A stretch of DNA of 46,385 nucleotides from Bacillota bacterium (GTDB taxonomy: Bacteria; Bacillota; Clostridia; Christensenellales; CAG-138), in NCBI GenBank assembly GCA_023458355.1, contig JAEWZS010000082.1, forward strand, positions 1 through 46,385, in the 5' to 3' direction. Below are positions 24,663-31,817 of this stretch, in pieces. Position 1 is the stretch's first letter, and each line of letters opens with the position of its first letter. A program made the translations under genes and the position numbers. Under the pieces are notes generated by a model. The model was not told the origin of the DNA. It saw only the letters and a list, made by a program, of their open reading frames with translations, and made no database searches.

Positions 24663-27089
24663 ATGCTTAATCAATCCCTCAACGGTGCATGGACATTTGT
24701 GAATAACGGTATAAACGAACGCATGGATGCGCTTGTTCCGGGCTCCGTATACGCCGATCTATTAAGGCTAAACCGTATGAAAGACCCTTTCTGGCGCGAT
24801 AACGAAACGGAAGCGCTCGCACTTATGGAAAGCGATTATACCTACTCTCGAAGCTTTTTTGTCGGTAAAGCACTTTTAAACTGTGCTTGCGTGTATCTAA
24901 GGTGCGAAGGGCTTGATACGCTTGCCATGGTTCACATAAACGGCAGTTTAATCGGCAAAGCCGACAACATGCATCGCATATGGGAATGGGATATAAAGCC
25001 GTTTTTGAAGGAGGGGGAAAATACGATTGATATCGATTTCTCCTCCCCCACGCGTTATATTAAGGAGGCCTATAAAGAAAGCCGCGCTGACGGCACGTCC
25101 GATGCGATGACGGGTTTCCCGCTCCTTCGCAAGGCACACTGCATGTTCGGTTGGGACTGGGGCCCGCGCCTGCCGGATATGGGTATTTGGCGTAACATTT
25201 CCCTTATCGGTGTGGAAAAAGTACGCATTCAAAACGTGCATGTCCGTCAAAAACACGAAAACGGAACCGTATTACTACACATACAAACCGCTTTGGAGCA
25301 TATGCAGGAAGCGGATTTTCAAATACGCACAACCGTGATCGCACCTGACGGTACAACGTTTGAGGCAGCCGGAGAAAATGTAGATTTCCTGCTGCTGCAT
25401 CCCATGCTCTGGTGGCCAAACGGCTTGGGTAAGCATCCGCTCTACACAGTTCGCGTCGGTGTTTACGAAAACGATAAACCACTTGACTTTTGGGAGAAAC
25501 GAATAGGCCTTCGCACGCTCACGGTGCATATTGAAAAGGACGAATGGGGCGAGTGTTTCTGCCATAGGGTGAACGATGTGGATGTATTTGCAATGGGAGC
25601 CGATTACATCCCTCAGGATAACATACTTTCGCGTGTGACGCCCGAGCGCACACGCGTCTTATTACAAGATGCCGCAAACTTTCATTTCAACACCATACGC
25701 GTATGGGGCGGCGGATATTATCCCGATGATTTCTTTTACGATATCTGCGATGAGCTAGGGCTTCTCGTATGGCAGGATTTCATGTTCGCCTGTGCGGTAT
25801 ATAACCTGACGGAACCTTTTGAAGAAAGCATACGTGCTGAGGTCGTCGATAACGTGCGGCGATTAAGGCACCATGCCTCACTGGCTCTGTGGTGCGGCAA
25901 TAATGAAATGGAACAGTTCGTCGCTGAAGGGCTATGGGTATCTCACCCGCGGCAAAAAGCGGACTACGTTAAAATGTACGTGTATATCTTCCCGAACATT
26001 CTAAAAAAACAAGACCCGGATACATTTTATTGGCCTGCAAGCCCTTCCTCCGGAGGAAGCTTCGATAAGCCCAACGACCCTGATCGCGGAGATGTGCATT
26101 ATTGGGAGGTATGGCACGGAGGACTTCCTTTTACCGATTACCGCAACCACCTGTTCCGTTACGTTTCGGAGTTCGGCTTTCAATCCTTCCCCTCTTTAAA
26201 AACCATCGAGAGCTTCACGCTCCCCGAGGATAGAAATGTGTTTTCCTATGTGATGGAAAAGCACCAGAGAAATGCCTCCGCCAATGGTAAAATCGTAGGA
26301 TATCTGGCGCAGATGTACCTTTACCCGCAAAACCTCGACACACTTTCCTACGCCTCGCAGCTTTTACAGGCGCAAGCCATGCAGTACGGTGTGGAGCACT
26401 GGCGGCGCAACCGCGGCCGCTGTATGGGTGCTGTCATCTGGCAACTCAACGACTGCTGGCCCGTGGCAAGCTGGTCGTCTATCGACTATTACGGGCGTTT
26501 GAAAGCACTCCATTACTACGCAGGACGTTTCTTCGCACCCGTGCTCCTCTCCTGCTGTGAGGAAGGCATCCTATCGCAAAACACCAACCTAAATGCGGAG
26601 CCTTTTGCCCTTAAAAAAAGCGCTAAGCTCAATGTGAGCAACGAAACGCTAACGCCGTTTGACGGAATTGTGCGTTGGTCGCTTCGACGAAACGATGCAA
26701 GCGTTCTTCAAGAAGGTATGTTTGAAGTAAATGTGCCCGCAATGAACGCTATGTGGCTTGACGAGCAGGACTTTTCATATGCGGATACTTATGGATGCTA
26801 TTATAGTTACTCCCTCGAGCAAAACGGAAAGCTCGTCAGCTCCGGCAGCGTATTGTTCTGCCCGCCCAAGCATTTTCGCTTCCTTGACCCAATGCTTGAA
26901 GCGCGTGTTGAAGGCGATACAATCATCGTTAACGCCGCAGCCTATGCCCGATCGGTTGAGATCGTGTGCGATGGAGATGTTGTTCTAAGCGACAACTTCT
27001 TTGACATGGACGGCGGCGAACGCCGCGTCCGCATCCTTCGCGGTAAGCCCGACAAGGTACAAGCAAGGAGCGTGTTCGATATACGGTAA
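24663..27089 (+). CDS. GH2 beta-mannosidase
   Basis: The 808-residue glycoside hydrolase releases mannose from beta-manno-oligosaccharides. The order is a sugar-binding domain (WTFVNNG, ALVPGSVYADLL, HINGSLIGKADNMH, CMFGWDWGPRLPD), an immunoglobulin-like domain, then the TIM barrel with FHFNTIRVWGGGYYPDDFFYD, the acid/base Glu415 in CGNNEME and the nucleophile Glu503 in YVSEFGFQSFPS. Later comes IWQLNDCWPVASWSSIDYYG, which is typical of bacterial beta-mannosidases. ATG at 24663 follows AGGAGGG; an earlier ATG at 24645 precedes that site. There is no signal peptide, so it is cytoplasmic. It is divergent from lacI and shares its operator type, which ties it to the transporter operon and suggests glucomannan fragments as a substrate. 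Confidence 0.94.
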   Translation: MLNQSLNGAWTFVNNGINERMDALVPGSVYADLLRLNRMKDPFWRDNETEALALMESDYTYSRSFFVGKALLNCACVYLRCEGLDTLAMVHINGSLIGKADNMHRIWEWDIKPFLKEGENTIDIDFSSPTRYIKEAYKESRADGTSDAMTGFPLLRKAHCMFGWDWGPRLPDMGIWRNISLIGVEKVRIQNVHVRQKHENGTVLLHIQTALEHMQEADFQIRTTVIAPDGTTFEAAGENVDFLLLHPMLWWPNGLGKHPLYTVRVGVYENDKPLDFWEKRIGLRTLTVHIEKDEWGECFCHRVNDVDVFAMGADYIPQDNILSRVTPERTRVLLQDAANFHFNTIRVWGGGYYPDDFFYDICDELGLLVWQDFMFACAVYNLTEPFEESIRAEVVDNVRRLRHHASLALWCGNNEMEQFVAEGLWVSHPRQKADYVKMYVYIFPNILKKQDPDTFYWPASPSSGGSFDKPNDPDRGDVHYWEVWHGGLPFTDYRNHLFRYVSEFGFQSFPSLKTIESFTLPEDRNVFSYVMEKHQRNASANGKIVGYLAQMYLYPQNLDTLSYASQLLQAQAMQYGVEHWRRNRGRCMGAVIWQLNDCWPVASWSSIDYYGRLKALHYYAGRFFAPVLLSCCEEGILSQNTNLNAEPFALKKSAKLNVSNETLTPFDGIVRWSLRRNDASVLQEGMFEVNVPAMNAMWLDEQDFSYADTYGCYYSYSLEQNGKLVSSGSVLFCPPKHFRFLDPMLEARVEGDTIIVNAAAYARSVEIVCDGDVVLSDNFFDMDGGERRVRILRGKPDKVQARSVFDIR

Positions 27090-27209
27090 TGCTTCGCGTT
27101 TCACGTTTTTTTAAAATGCTTCACTTTTCCCCTTACAGGTACGACTGATATAGCCCCCGGCGACAAGTAAGGTTGACACTATTCTTCCTTATAGTAAGGG
27201 ATGGTGATC

Positions 27210-27431
27210 ATGAGAACTTTAAAGAGTAAGGTTCACCGCCTTTCTTATGGCGGATTTGACCCCAATGCATCCGCACGGGAGAACGCAGATCGTTACAATA
27301 CTTACCGCCGCACGAGCGGCGGCGGTGGAGACGGGAAAAACAGCGGAAACGGCAAAGGCGGCTTCGCGCTCGTTCTAATACTTATACTTCTGCTGTTAGC
27401 GTTTTTGAACATGTGCGTTTCAAACAGATAA
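27210..27431 (+). CDS. Small single-pass membrane protein, unknown
   Basis: The 73-residue protein begins MRTLKSKVHRLSYGGFDP and has a polar, Gly/Asn-rich middle (SGGGGDGKNSGNGKGG). It ends with a strongly hydrophobic helix (about residues 50-68) and a short tail with one cysteine (NMCVSNR). The purine-rich AAGGGATGGTGA precedes the ATG at 27210; an ATG 9 bp earlier would leave no spacing. A bidirectional terminator follows. I do not recognise the family. The glycine-rich segment plus tail anchor suggests a small envelope protein, but there is no firm clue to its job. Confidence 0.6.
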   Translation: MRTLKSKVHRLSYGGFDPNASARENADRYNTYRRTSGGGGDGKNSGNGKGGFALVLILILLLLAFLNMCVSNR

Positions 27432-27444
27432 TCTAAGGCAAAAA

Positions 27445-27480
27445 ACAGGAGCGATCCAACAGATCGCTCCTGTAATTTTT
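27445..27480. terminator. Bidirectional terminator
   Basis: A 12-bp stem, ACAGGAGCGATC (27445-27456) with GATCGCTCCTGT (27462-27473), has a 5-nt loop. It is followed by AATTTTT on the + strand and, read on the - strand, by a TTTTT run. It serves the small membrane protein and the convergent SanA-like gene. Confidence 0.9.
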
Positions 27481-28157
27481 CAGTCATCCGTTAACGTACC
27501 GCTTCCGCTTATGGGGATTGCCTCTCCCAAATAGGTGGGCAGCGGTGTAAAAACTGTCATCGCGAAATCCTTTATGCGGGCGAAAAACTCACGAAAGTCA
27601 TTATAAGCTTCATTGTTGTAGATCCGAGGTGACGACGGAACACCATATGCGTCAAGGCCGAGCGATCTTGCCACATAAACTGCTCGATAAAGATGGAATT
27701 CCTGCGTAACAATTACGATTCTTTTCGCTTGAAAGACATCCCTTGCGCGGTACATGGATTCATACGTCGAAAAACCTGCGTGATCCATAAATACATGCTC
27801 CTCTTGAATGCCCTGATTCACTGCATACTGCTTCATATGATTTACTTCGTCGTACCCCGGTGTGCCATGGTCGCCGCTCATCAAAATCCTGTCTGAAACC
27901 CCTGCCTCATATAGGCTGATACCCTGTAGCACACGATCCTCCAGCATTGCAGATAGATTTCCGTTTTTCCTTACCTTTGCGCCCAATACTAAAATGCAGT
28001 CGGCATCAATATTTTCAACGTCCTGTGGCGAAAGTATATAAGGCCTCGATACTCCTATAACAATCCCGTTTATGATAAACGGAGATAAAATAATTAGAAG
28101 CAGCAAGAGTAAAATGACGACCATGCGCTTTTTGCTTTTAGATTTTTGCTTTTTCAT
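27480..28157 (-). CDS. SanA/YdcF-type DUF218 membrane protein
   Basis: The 225-residue protein has a Lys-rich N-terminus, one membrane helix (about residues 13-35) and a DUF218 domain. DUF218 motifs are DCILVLGAKV, MLEDRVLQGISLYEAG, ILMSGDHG, MKQYAVNQGI and VTQEFHLYRAVYVARSLG. Members such as SanA and ElyC affect envelope integrity and carrier-lipid use, but the biochemical reaction is not established. No good ribosome binding site stands before the ATG at 28157; a longer form would start inside the adjacent dispersed repeat and is less likely. The VanY-like neighbour upstream supports an envelope role. Confidence 0.85.
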   Translation of the reverse strand: MKKQKSKSKKRMVVILLLLLLIILSPFIINGIVIGVSRPYILSPQDVENIDADCILVLGAKVRKNGNLSAMLEDRVLQGISLYEAGVSDRILMSGDHGTPGYDEVNHMKQYAVNQGIQEEHVFMDHAGFSTYESMYRARDVFQAKRIVIVTQEFHLYRAVYVARSLGLDAYGVPSSPRIYNNEAYNDFREFFARIKDFAMTVFTPLPTYLGEAIPISGSGTLTDD

Positions 28158-28176
28158 ACATGCGTTACGGTAAAAG

Positions 28177-28220
28177 CGAACCACCCCACCCCTACGGGGC
28201 ACCCCTCCAAGGAGGGGAAT
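28177..28220. repeat. Palindromic intergenic repeat unit
   Basis: GAACCACCCC is followed by two hairpins in tandem: CCCC/GGGG (28189-28192 with 28196-28199) and CCCCTCC/GGAGGGG (28202-28208 with 28211-28217), then AAT. The arrangement resembles short dispersed repeats I remember from clostridial genomes. Only this copy is in the window, so repetition itself is not shown here. It fills the gap between the VanY-like and SanA-like genes. Confidence 0.5.
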
Positions 28221-28229
28221 ATTCTGCTC

Positions 28230-29066
28230 CTACCTCTCCTCCGCATAGAAATGCCCACATAAATCGGGAAAAGGTCGCATGGGGACTGTGTACGAGAAAA
28301 TCTCCGTGCTATCATCAATTTGCAAACAGTCTACCCAGTATTCGGGGAATGTCAAATAGCCTTTTTCCTTCATATCCGTTGCTGTTGTGACGCCGACATA
28401 GCGCCAATGCCAGGGTTCAAAGTAAAAGCCCGTTATAGCTTCCTTCCCCTCGGGGTAGCTTAAAATGAAACCGTATGTATGCGCGTTTTGCATAAGCCAC
28501 GCATATTCTGCGGTTTTTTCGTATTCGTAATTACGAAGAAGCGTATGCGTCCTGTCCTTAAGCCTTAGGTCAAATGCTAGTCCTGTCTGGTGCTCGGAAT
28601 GACCCGGCCATGCATTCCACATATCAAAAGGATCGTCATTGGGTTTGTTAATGCGGTAACCGCTCTTAATGAATGCACAAAGACCGTCTTTTCCCATCGC
28701 GCGCGCCATTTTTAAAAACGCGACATAGCAATCCAAGCGGAGTGTTACACCCGGCATGGCGTATGCTTCGTTAACAGCAACAAGTGCTCTGGGCTCATAG
28801 CCCTCAGGGAGTGCAAAATGCTTGCTTAGGTACACACATAAGTTCTTAGGATCTTTTACGACATCCGCATTAATATAATTCTCTTCGTAAAGCTTCAGCT
28901 CGAGCACAAGCCGGCGCTCGTAGACTGTAAGCTCCGGATGCTCAGCCACATATTGTGCATACTGCTCCAGATAATCGGGCGGATTTGATATGTGCGCATA
29001 GGCATTTGCGAGCGGCGCTAATAGAACGGCAGCAGCCGCCGCTATTAGCATTAACGTTTTCTTCAT
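28230..29066 (-). CDS. VanY-type D-alanyl-D-alanine carboxypeptidase (peptidase M15B)
   Basis: The 278-residue exported zinc peptidase trims the terminal D-Ala from peptidoglycan stem peptides. A signal peptide occupies about residues 1-24 (ending ANAYA). The zinc motif is HSEHQTGLAFD (His159 and Asp166), the third ligand is in EPWHWRYVG, and SGYRI fits the family. The N-terminal 90 residues before the catalytic domain are less conserved. It lies 17 bp downstream of the GT4 gene and is probably transcribed with it. A VanY-type fold does not by itself mean glycopeptide resistance; no vanA/vanH/vanX-like genes are seen. Confidence 0.88.
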   Translation of the reverse strand: MKKTLMLIAAAAAVLLAPLANAYAHISNPPDYLEQYAQYVAEHPELTVYERRLVLELKLYEENYINADVVKDPKNLCVYLSKHFALPEGYEPRALVAVNEAYAMPGVTLRLDCYVAFLKMARAMGKDGLCAFIKSGYRINKPNDDPFDMWNAWPGHSEHQTGLAFDLRLKDRTHTLLRNYEYEKTAEYAWLMQNAHTYGFILSYPEGKEAITGFYFEPWHWRYVGVTTATDMKEKGYLTFPEYWVDCLQIDDSTEIFSYTVPMRPFPDLCGHFYAEER

Positions 29067-29083
29067 GTTTGTTTCCCTAAAGT

Positions 29084-30286
29084 TTACTTCTCCGAGAGCA
29101 TAGCGCGGATGATATCGTGGCGCTTTTTCATATCGTCGCTCTTGGAAGCTTTGATAAGGTTCTTATAGCGCTCAAGTGCCATATCGATGATGCCGTCCCA
29201 CGGTACGGCAATGGTTTTTTTGGCGGCTGCACCAAGGGCTTTTAAGCGATCTACATCATGCATATTTTTTAAAAGCACATCGGCAAGGTCTTGTGACGAG
29301 TCCTCGGCTAGAAGGCCGTTTTCACCGTCTGTTACTACCTCCGCTGCACAGCTGCCGCGCGTCAAAACGCTCGGTGTCTCCATGGCGGCCGCCTCGCGCA
29401 GCACCATCGGAGCGTTATCGTAAATGGAGGGAAACACAAAAACCGATGCCCGTTGGTAAAGTCCGTCAAGGAGCGCTGTTTCTTTAAGGTGGCCGGTAAA
29501 TACAGTACTTTCTGTAAGGCCCAATTCCAGCACTTTCGCGCGGATATCCTCCTCGTCAGGGCCCTGCCCTGCAAGTACAAGCCAAAAATCCTCACCGCGT
29601 GACTTTAAAATCGCCGCAGCCTCCAGGATGCGCAAAATATTCTTCTTCCAGTTAATCTGCCCGACGAACAAAAGCACAGGCTTGCCGTCTCCGAGTTGGA
29701 AGCGTTCATTAACGAGCTTTAGGTCTTCTGCACGGCAGTCTCTTATTTCTGTGCCGTTTGGCATCACATGCACTTCGCCCTTAAAGCCGTAATCATGCAG
29801 AACATCCGCTGAAGACTGGCTCACTGCCCATACCTCATCGCAGCGCGAGTAAAAATCCACAACATAGCGCACGCCAAGTGTAGCGAGCACTTTGCCTGTG
29901 CCCTTATAGAAATCGTCGTAATACTTGGAATGGAATGTGCCAACAATCGGTATGTCGCGTTTCATAGCAACGCGAAGCGCCTCTTGCCCCGCCGTGAAAG
30001 GATCATGTGCATGCACAATGTCAAGAGGTACATAGCGCATCCTTTCGAAATAATGCCTGTCGAGCAACGCGATACCCGCACGGTATTGCGGAGAGCCGGG
30101 TACGGTAACACCCGAGAAATCCACGATCTCAAAAGGGAACCTGCCGCGATAGCCCGTATCGTTGGCGGGCGTTATCACATAGCAATCGTGACCCTTAAGC
30201 GATAATGTAACGGCATAGTTATAGACGACGCGTCCTACGCCGTCTACGATTGGGAGAAATGAATCTGAAAATTCACCTATGTTCAA
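29084..30286 (-). CDS. GT4 family glycosyltransferase
   Basis: The 400-residue GT-B enzyme has the N-terminal DGVGRVVYNYA glycine-rich loop, VHAHDPFTAGQEA, and a C-terminal donor site with FVGQINWKKN, LAGQGPDEE, FVFPSIYDNAPMVLREAAAMETP. The overall pattern resembles diacylglycerol glucosyltransferases and teichoic/lipoteichoic acid anchor enzymes, so glycolipid synthesis is a reasonable guess. The start is TTG at 30286 with GAGGAGG about 10 nt upstream. A promoter with TTGTGT and TAAAAT precedes it. Its partner is the VanY-like gene downstream. Confidence 0.9.
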   Translation of the reverse strand: MNIGEFSDSFLPIVDGVGRVVYNYAVTLSLKGHDCYVITPANDTGYRGRFPFEIVDFSGVTVPGSPQYRAGIALLDRHYFERMRYVPLDIVHAHDPFTAGQEALRVAMKRDIPIVGTFHSKYYDDFYKGTGKVLATLGVRYVVDFYSRCDEVWAVSQSSADVLHDYGFKGEVHVMPNGTEIRDCRAEDLKLVNERFQLGDGKPVLLFVGQINWKKNILRILEAAAILKSRGEDFWLVLAGQGPDEEDIRAKVLELGLTESTVFTGHLKETALLDGLYQRASVFVFPSIYDNAPMVLREAAAMETPSVLTRGSCAAEVVTDGENGLLAEDSSQDLADVLLKNMHDVDRLKALGAAAKKTIAVPWDGIIDMALERYKNLIKASKSDDMKKRHDIIRAMLSEK

Positions 30287-30325
30287 GGCATTTCCTCCTC
30301 TAAAGAGGTCAACTCTATCTATCTT

Positions 30326-30354
30326 ATTTTATCCGTATGTTACCCTTTACACAA
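30326..30354 (-). promoter_or_regulatory. Promoter for the GT4 gene
   Basis: On the - strand, TTGTGT (30349-30354) and TAAAAT (30326-30331) are 17 bp apart, about 40 bp before the TTG start. Each hexamer has four or five matches to the sigma-A consensus. Confidence 0.6.
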
Positions 30355-30392
30355 GTACCCAAGGCTTATTTGACCATAAGTTTACATCTATG

Positions 30393-31667
30393 TCAAAAGT
30401 CACCGCCGTGTACCTTTACTTTGCAAAAGGGCGTGTAAATTAAAAAATGTCCGACTTGAACAAGCTTCGCATAAAGTTCATCCGTACTGCCGTTTACAAA
30501 ACCGCCCACTTTTAAAAAAGGCTTGCGTCGTACCAAAAGTAAACGTTTGTCGAGCGTTTTTACACCACGTATGGTGTTCACAATTCTGTTTTTCACTTTG
30601 TCGTGTTTATCGTCTGTCGAACCGTTGTACGGCTCTTGCACAAGAACGTCGTTTTCCCCTATCAGCTTGCCGCTTACGGCAGCTGCACCGACTCTACAAA
30701 GCTGTTCCAATAGTGCATCGAGCCAATAAGCGTATACGATTTCCGCTTGCTCATCCATAAACAAAAGTGCATCGCATCGTATTTTTTTAGCAGCAGCATT
30801 GCGTGCTAAATCAGGGTTAAGACCGTTACAGTCTATAACATACACCGCACCGTTTTTTTCAAGCAGGTGTAAATAGGTTTTAAGAGGCTCCATAAGAGGT
30901 ATTGTAACAACGACCGCGATACGGTAATTGTCATAAACGGTATTTTCTTCCAAGCTTTCAAGGAATCTTCGAAGCGCAGCAAGGTGACCGGAAGCGACGA
31001 TGATCACGGCAACGAGAGGGTTCTTTTTCGGTGCTGCCGCAATGCGAAAGCTCCCCTCATACATGCCTTTTGCTACAAATCCCTCCATGCGTTTTTCTTT
31101 TAGGTATGCTTCAATAAACGATCTGCCTAAACGAAAATCCACATCTCCCAAGTGTACGCGGCGCGAATAAAGCGTTTTTTCTATATGCACGATAGAACTG
31201 CTCTTTGCGGCACAAAAAAGAGCGTATTGATACTCGCCGTTTGCATAGTTTTTCTCTACTTCACTACAGCTTTCGTCTATCTCGCGCCGCACTGCCAAAG
31301 GTCGGCCTATACAGTTGTAGCTCAGAAGCGTTATGGGGTTGAACGTGGGCTTACCATATGGTGCATGATGCACGTTGTCAAAGCCCATCACATCCTCATC
31401 GGCAAAAAGCATATCCGGCCAATTGTTTTCTAATGTGGCATCCGCAAGGCAAGTCAGTGCGTCCGGCGTAAGCGTATCTCCCTCGGAAATGTACAAAATA
31501 TAATCGTACGTCTCTCCTTTTGGGTCGTGCCCGAACGCAAAATTACGGTACGTCTGTGCATCAAGCGATTCGGTGGTACGTAAAAGTAAGCCCTTGTTCT
31601 CACTTTTCGTGTCGAGTGCAACAAAAAAGCGCGGCGGGAACTTCATTTCTTCCGTACTCTTTCCCAT
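30393..31667 (-). CDS. Tandem GT2-like glycosyltransferase
   Basis: The 424-residue protein appears to hold two GT-A-like halves. In the first (residues 1-200) DYILYISEGDTLTPDAL and MLFADEDV match the metal/donor region of GT2 proteins. The second (from about 215, PLVAVIIVASGHLAALRRFLESL) has the usual start, but the expected acidic motif reads FMDEQAEIV, so one half may be inactive. It resembles two-domain enzymes of O-antigen or capsule synthesis, cut short at the N-terminus. No ribosome binding site is clear at 31667; an ATG at 31646 is an alternative. Sugar and acceptor are unknown. Confidence 0.75.
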   Translation of the reverse strand: MGKSTEEMKFPPRFFVALDTKSENKGLLLRTTESLDAQTYRNFAFGHDPKGETYDYILYISEGDTLTPDALTCLADATLENNWPDMLFADEDVMGFDNVHHAPYGKPTFNPITLLSYNCIGRPLAVRREIDESCSEVEKNYANGEYQYALFCAAKSSSIVHIEKTLYSRRVHLGDVDFRLGRSFIEAYLKEKRMEGFVAKGMYEGSFRIAAAPKKNPLVAVIIVASGHLAALRRFLESLEENTVYDNYRIAVVVTIPLMEPLKTYLHLLEKNGAVYVIDCNGLNPDLARNAAAKKIRCDALLFMDEQAEIVYAYWLDALLEQLCRVGAAAVSGKLIGENDVLVQEPYNGSTDDKHDKVKNRIVNTIRGVKTLDKRLLLVRRKPFLKVGGFVNGSTDELYAKLVQVGHFLIYTPFCKVKVHGGDF

Positions 31668-31716
31668 GAATTGGATTGTTGCCGAAAAAGATGGATTCTA
31701 AGCTGATGGTATAATT

Positions 31717-31745
31717 CACGGGATTATCAAGGGGCGTACCCCGTG
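31717..31745. other. Inverted repeat upstream of the GT2-like gene
   Basis: CACGGG (31717-31722) pairs with CCCGTG (31740-31745), with an inner GGGG/CCCC pair (31731-31734 with 31739-31742). It lies in the 150-bp gap between the surface-protein terminator and the GT2-like gene. It may be a regulator site; no clear promoter was found beside it. Confidence 0.3.
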
Positions 31746-31766
31746 ACATTCTTCCGGTTTCGGGGT

Positions 31767-31798
31767 TAAAAAGCAGGCGGCCCTGTTAAGACCGCCTG
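31767..31798 (-). terminator. Terminator after the surface-protein gene
   Basis: CAGGCGG (31774-31780) pairs with CCGCCTG (31792-31798) around an 11-nt loop. On the - strand it is followed by CTTTTTAA. It lies about 20 bp after the stop codon. Confidence 0.85.
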
Positions 31799-31817
31799 AA
31801 TGCTTTGTGCGTTGTGG

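Noticed and set aside
28230..29066. Glycopeptide-resistance cluster suggested by the VanY-like protein
   Set aside because: No vanA/B, vanH, vanX or vanRS-like genes are nearby; VanY-type peptidases are common housekeeping enzymes.
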